Assembly: GCA_905221605.1 (NCBI GenBank)
Contig: CAJNDS010002688.1
Coordinates: 117,501 to 181,500 of the forward strand
Reading direction: 5' to 3'
Origin: Symbiodinium natans
Taxonomy: Eukaryota > Sar > Dinophyceae > Suessiales > Symbiodiniaceae
Length of the DNA stretch: 64,000 nt
The notes beneath the pieces are model-generated. The model had not been told where the DNA came from. It ran no database searches and worked only from the letters and a program-made list of their open reading frames with translations. Of this stretch, positions 30,481 through 40,842 are shown one piece after another. Position numbers and translations under genes: made by a program. Each line of letters begins with the position of its first letter. Position 1 is the stretch's first letter.

Positions 30481-30660
30481 GACAAGATCTAGAATGCTTT
30501 GATAGTAAGAACGAAGCAATGACAGCAAAGTCAATCTGAAGGCTCAGGGTAAGTAGGTGCAGGCTACATCCGCGACTGATAGGGTGAATCACTATGTCGC
30601 TACGCCTGGCTGAAGACCAAGTCAACGTACTTCACAGGTAAGTCTATACTACCAGGGCTT

Positions 30661-30835
30661 TTGCCCTGTCTCACATTCACAGTGGAAGTCCCAATTGCGT
30701 CGCAGTCTCAGCACCTGGTGACCTGGGACAAAGCTGTGGCACGGGCCAGGGCGGGTCAAAGTCCCAACGGTGCTTGGCACATCAAAGATAGCCAGCATGT
30801 AATCTTCGGTACTTTGCTCCGTCAGCCTGCGCAAC
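30661..30835 (+). CDS. Candidate exon of an unidentified gene
   Basis: Open plus frame reading SQHLVTWDKAVARARAGQSP followed by NGAWHIKDSQHVIF, with no repeats. It is followed by a degenerate C region (30835-31110) whose NPKP-like translation is an artefact. The minus strand is also open here, so the strand is uncertain. Confidence 0.3.
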
Positions 30836-31196
30836 CTCAACCCTCAGCCGCAGACCCTAAAGCCCTTAAACCGCAACCCTCATACCTTCACCGAATCCTG
30901 CAAACCCCTAAGCCCCCAAACCTTGTACTCAAAAGAAACCCTGTACCAGTACTGATACCGAATCCTAAAAACCCTCAACCCCCAAACCCTATACTCAAAC
31001 GAAACCCTGTACCAGTACTAAGCCCTAATGAAGCCCCTAAACCCCCAAACCACCAAACCCCTAAACCCCTAAAACCCCCAAACTCCTACACCCCCCAAAG
31101 CCCCAAACCCTGATTTCCTTTCCTGGCGAGGAAGAAATCCGGGCTCTCAGGCCGCTTTCCAGATGCGCGAGGCTTCAGAGTGCACTTTTGGCAGAT

Positions 31197-31300
31197 TTTA
31201 GGGTTTAGAGGTTTAGGGTTTAGGGTTTAGAGTTTAGGGTTTAGGGTTTAGGGTTCAGAGGCTTTGTAGGGCTTTGAGGGCTTAGGGCTTTAGGTGTCAG
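31197..31300 (+). repeat. TTTAGGG array
   Basis: G units with TTTAGAG variants. Confidence 0.9.
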
Positions 31301-32300
31301 GGTTCAGGGCTGTCGTTTTACTGAATCTGGGATTCAGAGCTCAGGGTTTCGGCTTCATATTTTAACCTTCGGGTGTGGGTAAGGTTGAGGAGGGCAGAAG
31401 GTTCAGCATTTCCCTAGACGTTTTTAGCAGCTAGCCAGGCTTGTCAGGGTTTCAGCTGACGGTGGTCCGTGATGAAGGCAAAAACTGAATTCCATGAAGA
31501 TCTGAGTCGCCGAACCCGGGATCCTGAACCCTACTTGAAGGTTCATGGGTACTTACAAGTAGGGTTCTAAGTACCCTATATAAGGCTATAACCAGAGTCA
31601 CCGTACTTAGAACCTTGCTTAGAAGTAATTACCCATGAGCCAAGAGTTACAAGACTTATAAGAATTATCGCAAGCACAGTAGCTTGATTGTACATTAAGC
31701 AGAGTAGATCTTGCAACTTTAGTACTTGCTATGTGAAGTATAGCAGTTTCATGAACTGATACAACTAGTATAGCAATTATACGAATTTAGATATGATGCT
31801 AGTTCGACCAGCCTTGCTAGTCACAATCAACATAATGATCATAAGGTTCTGCTGGTCATAACTCTTAGAAAGCCTTAACGGCCAGACCAGCCGTGATAAT
31901 TTCAAGAAACTTCCATAATTGCAATGACTAGAAACCCCCAAAAATGCAATTTTCATTGGTGTCCTGACGAGGCCAAGCGCAAGCGCGAGGCCTCCCAGTT
32001 CTTCACCTACCAGGCCCGATTGCTGAGGCTGGCGGCTCAGTGCTGTTGAGGTCGTCCAAGCGGCTCCCGATTTGTTTGGACCCCTGAGGCCCTTTGTCCC
32101 ACCCGACAAGTGGGATTGTTAGATTGTACGGACGCATAAGCAGGCCAGGGAGGCTCAGGCGGGGGACTCTGCATACATGGGCAAGGGAATCTCGGGCAGA
32201 ACAGCTGTGTCGGAATGTTGCTTGAATAGGCACGACAGGGAAGCTCAGGGGGGCAACTGCGTCGGATATCTCCCTTAGCAAGCAGCCAGGTCAAGCGGGC
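31300..32300. other. Stretch without a recognised gene
   Basis: Contains a family-B foldback element (about 31532-31640) and, at 32130-32420, three or four imperfect copies of a motif containing 'caggccagggaggctcaggc'. Minus open frames of 90-110 codons across 31777-32327 are not supported by any domain. Confidence 0.4.
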
Positions 32301-32424
32301 AACGGTAACCCTGAACCCAAAACCCAAAACCCTAAACCCTAAACCCTCATAAACAGGCCATGAGGCTCAGGCAGACAAGTGTAAAAGAATGTTGTCTTCA
32401 TCAGCGGGCCGGGGAAGCTAACCG

Positions 32425-33095
32425 GTTTAGGGTTTAGGGGTTTAGAGGTTTAGAGGTTTAGAGGTTTAGGGGTTTAGGGTTTAGGGTTTAGGGTTTAGGG
32501 GTTAGGGGTTAGGGGTTTAGAGTTTAGGGGTTTAGGGGTTTAGGGTTTAGGGTTTAGGGGTTTAGGGGTTTAGGGGTTTAGGGGTTTAGGGGTTTAGGGG
32601 TTTAGGGGTTTAGGGGTTTAGGGGTTTAGGGGTTTAGGGGTTTAGGGGTTTAGGGGGTTTAGCCGGTAGGGGGTTTAGGGGTGTAGGGGTGTCGGGGTTT
32701 AGGGTTTAGGGGTTTAGGGGTTTAGGGGTTAGGGGTTTAGGGTTTAGGGGTTAGGGGTTAGGTTTAGGGTTAGGGGTTTAGGGGTTTTTAGGGGTTAGGG
32801 GTTTAGGGGTTTAGGGTTAGGAGATTTAGGGGTTTGGGGGTTCAGGGGGGGTCAGGGGGGGTTAGGGGGGTTCAGGGGTTCAGGGGTGGTTTAGGGTATT
32901 AGGGGTTTAGGGGTTTAGGGGTTAGGGGTTTAGGGGTTTAGGGGTTTAGGGGTTTAGGCGGTTTAGGGGTTTAGGGGTTTAGGGGTTTAGGGGTTTAGGG
33001 GTTTAGGGGTTTAGGGGTTTAGGGGTTTAGGGGTGTAGGGGATTAGGGGTTTAGGGGTTTAGGGGCTTAGGGGTTTAGGGGTTAGGGTATTGCCT
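32425..33095 (+). repeat. TTTAGGGG variant array
   Basis: About 80 mostly 8-bp TTTAGGGG units with some 7-bp ones. The largest block of this variant in the window. Confidence 0.95.
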
Positions 33096-33229
33096 CAAGA
33101 GATTTGCCAGGGAGGGTCATGTGGGCAACTTTTCACACGTGGTCCCAGGCTTGGGCCCCAGCCCCCTGCTAGTTGATGTAAGGGATTCCCGAAAGAACGA
33201 AAGCAAAGCAAGGAACAAGGGAAAAAAAC

Positions 33230-33365
33230 AACCCTAAACCCTAAACCCTAAACCCTAAACCCTAAACCCTAAACCCTAAACCCTAAACCCTAAACCCTAA
33301 ACCCTAAACCCTAAACCCTAAACCCTAAACCCTAAACCCTAAACCCTAAACCCTAAACCCTAAAC
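33230..33365 (-). repeat. CCCTAAA array
   Basis: About 19 perfect units. Confidence 0.95.
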
Positions 33366-34100
33366 GACAGAAAGAAAGAGAGAAAGGCATACCACAAGCA
33401 AGAAAGGCATGCAGAACAGCACAAGCGACAAACGAGCGTTGTGTTTAAGGGAGGGGAGGCGGCGTCTATACAGGAGGCTGCGTCCAAACATGGCTCGACG
33501 CTTGTCATGGGGAGCACAAGGGGGGGAGGTACAGGGTTAGTCACGACAAGAGCTAACAAAGACCTTGGCTTCGGGCCGGGCTGTATCCGGCTGCAAGGCC
33601 AAAAGTAGTGCTTTTGTCGTCGGGCGCAGAGGCCAAAAGAGAATCGCAGGTAACCGCGACTCACCCGGTTTAGGCAGTAGCTTCCTATACAGTGGTTTCA
33701 CTGTAGAGGTGAGGAAGCTGAGAAATGATCAACAATGAAACATGCAACAAGGTTGGATGACTTCCTACAAAAAAGTGCATTCCTAGTCAGCTATAGAGGA
33801 ATGACAGGCATCAGGTTAACATGTAGCGCAAATACAGGGAAATAGTTTTTCTATTTAGATGTGGAGGACGTAGAGGTTTCCTTCTTAAAATCAAGGAAAT
33901 GGAGGTTTCCTAGAGAGGAAGTAGAGGATTTCTCCTGACAACGTATGGTGGACACAGACGTGTAGGGTACACATCTAGCGGAAATACGTTTTCAAGCGTA
34001 ATGCAGAAAATGGAGGTTTTCCTTGTGACATGTCGATGACAAAGAGGCAAAGAGGTTACCTATTCAGGCATGTAAGAAAATGTTCCTATAGATCTCCCCC
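33366..34100. other. Stretch with a hairpin and degenerate 'ggaggtttcc' repeats
   Basis: 33673-33722 is an inverted repeat (agcttcctatacagtg / cactgtagaggtgaggaagct). 33850-34030 has several 'ggaggtttcc'-like motifs. The minus open frame 33353-33664 runs into a telomere array and a purine tract and is not convincing. Confidence 0.4.
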
Positions 34101-34119
34101 CCCAAACCCGAAACGTTAA

Positions 34120-34854
34120 ACCCTAGAACCCTTAACCCGAAACCCAAAACCCTGAACCCTGAAACCGTAAACCCTAAACCCCAAACCCTAAACCCCAAAC
34201 CCCAAACCCTAAACCCGAAACCCTAAACCCGAAACCCTTCGGCTTTGGCCGACCCAAGCTCAGGACCGGCGTGCCTCCACGGGATGATCTGTGCCCTGGC
34301 GCTTGCGATTCCTTAGTTCATGAACCACCGTAGGGTTCAGGGTTTAGGGTTTGGGGTTTAGGGTTTAGGGTTTGGGGTTTAGGGTTTAGGGTTTGGGGTT
34401 TAGGGTTTAGGGTTTGGGGTTTGGGGTTTAGGGTTTAGGTTTTAGGGTTTAGCGTCAGTTCTCGAGGCCCCTGTGAGTCTTCCCATAACGGAGTTACCCG
34501 AAGCCCCTGGAAAAGACAGCCTCGAATGTTCAGGGCCATCGAAGAAAGCCATAACTTTTAACTAAAAAGAAAGCCGTAGCTTTCAAAAGTTACCAACCCT
34601 AAGCCCGAAACTCTAAGCCCCTAAGCCCTAAGCCTTAAACCCTAAACCCTAAACCCTAAACCCTAAACCCTAAACCCTAAACCCTAAACCCTAAACCCTA
34701 AACCCTAAACCCTAAACCCTCGACCCTCGCAGGTACTGGAGGCGTGAAGAGCGCATGCTCTTCTCCAGCACCAGGATAGAGAAAGGGTCTGGACCCAAGC
34801 TTGGGGCTTGAGCGGCCCCAACCAATGTAGGGTTTAGGGTTTAGGGTTTAGGGT

Positions 34855-34886
<32 letters not shown>

Positions 34887-34915
34887 GGTTTAGGGTTTAG
34901 GGTTTAGGGTTTGGG
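34120..34915. repeat. Alternating C, G, C, G telomere arrays
   Basis: C 34120-34240, G 34333-34455, C 34600-34725, G 34827-34915. The single-copy gaps 34241-34332 and 34456-34599 are open in a plus frame (for example SLPITELPEAPGKDSLEC) and may be exons. Confidence 0.88.
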
Positions 34916-35339
34916 GGCTTGTGCACGCAGGTGCGCCACAGCTTCTTGCTCTATGCTGAACCTGTTTCATGTCACATATTGCCAGCTGTGAAAAGCAGTA
35001 CGATAGTCAGAATGAGAACGATCCTGACGCCCCTAACGAAACCTATATGGTCAGTTCTCAACATTAGGGTTTTGAACTTGCATGTTTTTGCACGTGTTCA
35101 CGCATCATGTGGCTTCATTGTTGACTACAAAGTCATGCAACTTTTAAGTTGTCTGGATTCGGCATCCCCCCCCATGAGCCAATTTGGGTACTTCTCGGAG
35201 TTGAGGGTCCCTGGTTGGGGGTTCCTTGTTATAAGGTGAGCATATCATACAGGGGACCCGTGCCTGATGGACTTCCCTACAGCTACCTCATCGGCTTACT
35301 TATAACCCCAATCATAGCCCCTAAGTCCTCTAAGTAGGT

Positions 35340-35468
35340 CATAACCCTAAACCCTAAACCCTAAACCCTAAACCCTAAACCCTAAACCCTAAACCCTAAA
35401 CCCTAAACCCTAAACCCTAAACCCTAAACCCTAAACCCTAAACCCTAAACCCTAAACCCTAAACCATA
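35340..35468 (-). repeat. CCCTAAA array
   Basis: About 18 perfect units. The flanks on both sides resemble halves of a family-B foldback element (35230-35335 and 35470-35515), so the array may have grown inside one. Confidence 0.93.
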
Positions 35469-35847
35469 AGTAGGCGTATACTTGGGGTTAGAAGTGCCCA
35501 TGAACCTCCAAGTAGTCTTTTGGCCTGCCAGGCTGTCCTCGGAGTTGGAGACCCCCAAGTCAGAATCACATACCTGCTACAGTGTACCTCAATTCCTACG
35601 CTTGTATGTATACACACACATACATATATTATCAATATATAAATACATGTGCATGTATTGATGTTTGTGATCAACTTCTGTGTGTATTCTGTAGGTGTCC
35701 TCATTCAACAAAAGCCCTTCTGGGTGCATCCCCCCAAGAAGTTCAAAGGTTAAGGGGGCTCACGCGGGTGCCCGATAGAGGAATTCATCTTGCACTGCTT
35801 TCTGTACATCCTGCTAGCGCTCTCGGGTTTAGGGTTTAGGGTTAACG

Positions 35848-36075
35848 CCTCAAACCCTCAAACCCCTCAAATCTCTCAAACCCCTCAAGCCCCTCAAACC
35901 CCTCAAGCCCCTCAAACAAGCCCCTGAAACCCCTCAAGCCCCTCAAGCCCCTGGAGCTGCAGCTCCTCAAGCCCCTCAAACCCATCAAGCCCTCAACCCT
36001 GGAACCCTTCAACCTCTTCAACCTCTTCAACCCCCCCCCCCCCCCCCGCCAACCCCCCCCCCCCCCCCCCCCCAA
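35848..36075. repeat. CCCTCAA-type degenerate array and poly-C tract
   Basis: Units of about 9-10 bp (aaacccctc) with drift, then two poly-C runs at 36031-36073. Confidence 0.88.
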
Positions 36076-36094
36076 GCCCAAGCCCAAGCCCAAG

Positions 36095-36179
36095 GATCAA
36101 CTTCGGCGCTTATGAGGAGGTCGAGGTCGAGCGTCGCGGTGGCCTCGGCGGCAAGGAGGCGCGGCCGAAGGCAGAGTGA
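36095..36179 (+). CDS. Candidate terminal exon of an unidentified gene
   Basis: Starts after an AG|G acceptor (caag|gatcaac), reads INFGAYEEVEVERRGGLGG then KEARPKAE and a TGA stop at 36177. Charged and low in repeats. Upstream exons were not found. Confidence 0.42.
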
Positions 36180-36242
36180 AGTCCACAAGTACCCTGAGAC
36201 TTAACCCGACCAAAAATCTCTGTAAAGACCTAAGAGTCTGAG

Positions 36243-36325
36243 TAGGGTTTAGGGTCTAGGGTTTAGGGTTAGGGGTTTAGGGTGTAGGGTTTAGGGTTCA
36301 GGGCTTAGGGTTTAGGGTTTTGGGC
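36243..36325 (+). repeat. TTTAGGG array
   Basis: G units following the terminal-exon candidate. Confidence 0.9.
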
Positions 36326-36344
36326 CCGGGAAGCCCTGTGGTGC

Positions 36345-36442
36345 CCTTTTGCACCATTTTGCACCATGTTTTGGTTCTAGGTTTCTAAAGAAACCAACCC
36401 CAAGAAGGGTACCCTTGTCATAAGATGGTTACTGGGCTACCA
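36345..36442. mobile_element. Introner family A, partial copy
   Basis: The right end 'ggttactgggctaccaag' is intact. The left end is altered (gtggtgcccttttgc), so the element is decayed. Confidence 0.6.
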
Positions 36443-37790
36443 AGAGGAGGCATCACACCTGAGGGCTAGGGTTTGGGCGCAAGAACCCTTCACAGGAAGC
36501 GCATGTCTTGGAGGACCCCTGTCTAGGAAGCAAGAAAAATGACCCCCTTGTGCAAGCGTAGCGTGGGGAGCGAGGTCCTGTTAAGAAGACTGCTTTTGCG
36601 CACGTTGCAGACTGGCTTACAAGAAGGAGGACAGTGTCTATGATGTAGCAGATTCCAGCAACTGCCTTCTTGCGGTTTCTGGTGAATGCTGCTTCTGCAT
36701 TGGCACCTGGTGGCATCGTGGCAAATCCAGGTGGGAACTCCTGCTGCTTCTGAGATGGCTGTCTACAGGGTTTTGACTGATGCTATGAAGCTGACCCGAG
36801 ACATCAGCCGCCTTGTTGAATGTGCAGCGAGTTTTTGCATCTGAGAACTGAATGATGAGCACACAATGTCTAGAGGCAAGGGGGGCGACAGCCTTGGGGA
36901 CCAATGACTAACAGGGTTTATGGTTCATAGACCTTAATAGGAATTATAGTAGTATAGGGCATATGACCCCAATTTTAGGTTTCATTTCGTCCCCAAGGAG
37001 GAGCACCGATGAGTCACGTGCTATTTAGAGGTGCGCGCCGATCTCTCTTGTGACTCCCTGACATGGCTTCATGGAGTCAAGCTGCGGTGGACCCTTCAAC
37101 CCAGAGACTCTAACAAAGGGTTCCTTATATGGCTTCAGGAATATTCCTTCATTAAGGGGTAATTGGAGCCTCTGGGATTCCCATACTAGTACTCTCTCGC
37201 TTTTTCTCATCATGGAGTGCGGCTTGGGCAGATCCGAACAGAAAGGGCACGATGGCCACCACTCTGTCGTCGGGGGTCCGTGGTGGGATCTCAGCACGAA
37301 CGACCTGCAGGTGCGAAGATTTTTGTTGGGGTTTAGGGTTTGAGGAATGATCTCAAGTGACGGTCGACATGTGTTAGTGGCAGATAGGACCTAGACACGC
37401 CTCTTCTCGCAGAGTTCTTGGAGCTCGGGGCTGAGCAAGCAAACTTCTTGTAAAGTCTTACGCCTCTAGCGCCCTCACCCTGAAACCCCAATGTCCCTGT
37501 AAAGAGAGATTGTATGTCTTAACGCCCCCTTGCTCCTCAACATCAAACAGAAGCTCTGATGATTGCTTTCCCTTTGCCCCTGCCTACAGAGAAGTTTAAG
37601 CAAATTGAGTGTGTTCTCGTTTTGATGTGCTGCGACACCAAGAATTGTCAATAGGTTGAACAGGCACCAAAACCAAAAACCAGGCACGCCTTTTGTCGAA
37701 CACTTGAAAGAACGGGGGGACTCCTCGAAGTTCCCCAAGCAATACACGTGGAATGAGGAAAGGCTTAGGCTAGACCCTGCTAATGCAAGG
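36443..37790. other. Long stretch with no assigned gene
   Basis: Overlapping open frames of up to 90 codons on both strands (36453-37747). None carries a domain that could be recognised and no telomere arrays are present, which is unusual for this window. Confidence 0.35.
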
Positions 37791-37793
37791 GGA

Positions 37794-37938
37794 TACTTGG
37801 AAGTTCAGGGTACTTATAGCCCAATTCGAAGTGTAGTTATTACCCACTTATAGGCCCCTTAAGTACCCTAATAGGGTTATAATTGGGTGATAAGTGCAGT
37901 TCTAATCGGGTTACTAAGTACCCTGAACCTCCAAGTAG
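37794..37938. mobile_element. Foldback element, family B (best copy)
   Basis: Inverted ends TACTTGGAAGTTCAGGGTACTTA and TAAGTACCCTGAACCTCCAAGTA around an AT-richer centre. Related copies: 58152-58293, 55355-55470, 31532-31640, 56895-57015, and fragments near 26411-26475, 27130-27335, 35455-35515 and 44405-44432. Confidence 0.8.
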
Positions 37939-37982
37939 GAGCACCCGAAGCTTTCAACCAGAGCGCACCCAATGGGTAGCCG

Positions 37983-38372
37983 TTGAACCCTAAACCCTAA
38001 CCCAAACCTTATACCCTAAACCCTAAACCCTAATGCCTAAACCCTAAACCCTAGTACCTAACATCCTAAACTAAAGCTTGTGCACTCGTCGCTTGTCTGG
38101 GGAGGCTTGCGGGCTCCCAGTGCGTCTCCGCAACGACTTGACGATCACTGCGCTTCCGATGACCATGACCTCGACATCATCGACCACAACGCAGAAGCTG
38201 ATCTCATAGTTCGTTCATGTAGGCTAGCGTTATGTGTGCCGAGGAGCCAGCAGATGTCGAATTGAAGTGGGTGAAACCCTAAACCCTAAACCCTAAACCC
38301 TAAACCCTAAACCCTAAACCCTAAACCCTAAACCCTAAACCCTAAACCCTAAACCCTAAACCCTAAACCCTG
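37983..38372 (-). repeat. CCCTAAA arrays (37983-38055, 38276-38372)
   Basis: Between them (38070-38270) both strands are open; the minus frame reads SFCVVVDDVEVMVIGSAVIV and the plus frame has 61 codons. The strand cannot be decided. Confidence 0.9.
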
Positions 38373-38394
38373 GGGGGGGATGAGCAGATGTTTC

Positions 38395-38515
38395 TAGGGT
38401 CCCTCGTGCAGTGGTTTCGGCTCAAGACCAGCCGACGCCATGCGCTCGCTATTGAAACGTGTATGACAGCCATGGACGGCGAGGAGGAACTCGGAAACTG
38501 CTCCTTCTTGCAGGT
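38395..38515 (+). CDS. Candidate exon upstream of the MFS gene
   Basis: Reads SLVQWFRLKTSRRHALAIET and then EEELGNCSFLQ up to a family-A introner copy at 38518. It could be a 5' exon of the transporter gene or of another gene. Confidence 0.35.
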
Positions 38516-38517
38516 GT

Positions 38518-38638
38518 TTTGGTAGCCCAGTGATACCCTTTACCCTTTTTTGTTTTTTCGGTTCTGGGTTGCCTTTTTTTTTTAATAACCAACCCAAGAA
38601 AGGTTGCCCTTGTTACAAGATGGTTGCTGGGCTACCAA
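38518..38638. mobile_element. Introner family A, copy 2
   Basis: Ends TTGGTAGCCCAGT and GCTGGGCTACCAA, with a T-rich loop and no telomere array inside. The right end abuts a CCCTAAA array. Confidence 0.75.
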
Positions 38639-38820
38639 GAACCCTAAACCCTAAACCCTAAACCCTAAACCCTAAACCCTAAACCCTAAACCCTAAACCC
38701 TAAACCCCAAACCCCAAACCCTAAACCCTAAACCCTAAACCCTAAACCGTAAACCCTAAACCCTAAACCCTAAACCCTAAACCCTAAACCCTAAACCCTA
38801 AACCCTAAACCCCAAACCCA
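38638..38820 (-). repeat. CCCTAAA array
   Basis: About 26 units directly abutting the family-A element and ending at the 38822 candidate exon. Confidence 0.95.
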
Positions 38821-40802
38821 AGGTGTCCCTCCAATCCGATGCGCAGCTGGACCTGCAGGAAGAAGGGATTCGCCGCTATGGTCCCGGTCTCGCCTCCCCA
38901 GTTGCCAGGATCGGGGAGTTGGCCCCTTTTTGTGTTTTGTTTAGGGGTTTGGGGTTTGGGGTTTAGGGTTTAGGGTTTAGGGTTTAGGGTTTTGGGCTTA
39001 TACAGGGGATTAAAACCAAAAAGGGGTACCCTTTTTGTTATTCCTGGGTTACTCCCGGGTCTAGGTTCTGACCGTGATCTGCTTCGGACTGCTCGTGCTC
39101 GTTGCCCGGGGCGCCCCATGGCGCGAAGGCCGCGGCAGCCAAGACGGCGAAGGCTCCAAGGGTGGGCTGCCGATCACTGTGTTGGTCCTGATGGGCTTCT
39201 TACTTCGCCATTAGTTGAACTTTAAGCTTTTTGGGTGTGCTTATCTCGTAGGAATATCAAAGGTTTAGCCGTTTTTCCCCCTTGGTTTTTTGGAGAAGTA
39301 AGGCTTGACTATGGGCCTGGACTTCTTCTGTACAGACCAGTACCAGCCGAGCATGTTGCTCGGTAGGTATTTGGGACATTTTCTACTTTCCGTGTTATTT
39401 GGGTGAAAGAGGGATCCTGGGTCCTACCTAATTAACAACAGCCTGATAAAAAAGAAAAAAGGAGCCTATGTACACATATATTTTAGAGGGTTTAAAGGGC
39501 CAACCTAGGTAACAGCCTTATCAAAAAGGGAGCCTACAGTATATGCAAAGATATTTTTCAGAGGGTTTTCAGACCAAGGTTGCACATGTCTCACCACTTT
39601 GGCGTAGCTGGCGAAGCCATGGCATCCACCATCCAGATCCACCAGATGTGCTGCGCCCTGGCAATGCCTTGTGTTGGGCGTTGGCTGCTCGGTAGGTTTT
39701 TTGGGACATTTTGCAATCTTCCTTTATTGGGGTTGAGGAGGATCACCTGAAGATTTTTCAGAGGGTTCGAACCCTAAACCCTAAACCCTAAACCCTAAAC
39801 CCTGAACCCATGTTTTCAGAGGGTTTTAAGGGCCCTCCGAGGCTGTGCAAGCATGGCATACGGCCTATGATCCTTTGCTGCCAGCTGTTCTTTGCTGCAA
39901 GCACGCTGAGCTGTGCCTTAGTAGCTGAATGAGTCCGCTTTACATTTTTTAGGGGTTTAGGGTTTGGGGTTTAGGGTTTAGGGTTTAGGGTTTAGGGCTT
40001 AGGGTTTAGGGTTTAGGGTTTAGGGTCTGTAATCCCGTATAGAACTGAAAGTGTACACTTTTTGGGGGGTGTATGAACTCAGCAACGAAGGTGCCTTCTC
40101 TCCTTCCTTCGGCTGGTTTGCGGCAGGACCTCGTGGTTTCAAGACGAGTTAGATATGTAGTCATTATGTATTATGTATTTTTCTTATGATGTTTATGATG
40201 ATTATGATGTTTATGATGATTATGATGATTATGATGCTTTATACAGTACTATTTTTTAATAGAGTAGTACATCATAGAATTTCCAGTCATGGAACAGATG
40301 CTGCAGGACGCGCGCTCCAGGGGATATCGGCATCTTCCAGCGTGGCCATCTCAGCCATGCTCAGTGCTGCGTACACCGACCGGCGCGAGATGCTGCGAGC
40401 GGCGAACCTGGTTTCGTGCATCGCCCTAGTGGGGCACATTGCCGGTCCTGCGGCGGGAGGGTTTCTGGCCTCGGCTTTCGGCTGGCGATTTGGATTCCTA
40501 GCCGTCTTCTGCCTGGCAGCCCTGATCACCTTGGCAAACTACCTGCTGCTACCCGACCTGACCACAGAGAAGGCGCCGGAGGCGCCCACGGCCACAGAGG
40601 GTGGAAACGGGCGCATCCTGTGGCGACAGCTCTTGGTACTGATGGGGCTCAGCCTTTTGAGGGGCAGCTCCTATGCCGCTCGGTGTTGCTGCTGGTGAGA
40701 AGCCACGCCAAGTTTTTTCACCAGCCCAAAGCATGTCAAGCATCAGCATGGGCATCTAAACCCTAAACCCTAAACCCTGCACCCTAAACTGCTTTCTAGA
40801 CT

Positions 40803-40842
<40 letters not shown>

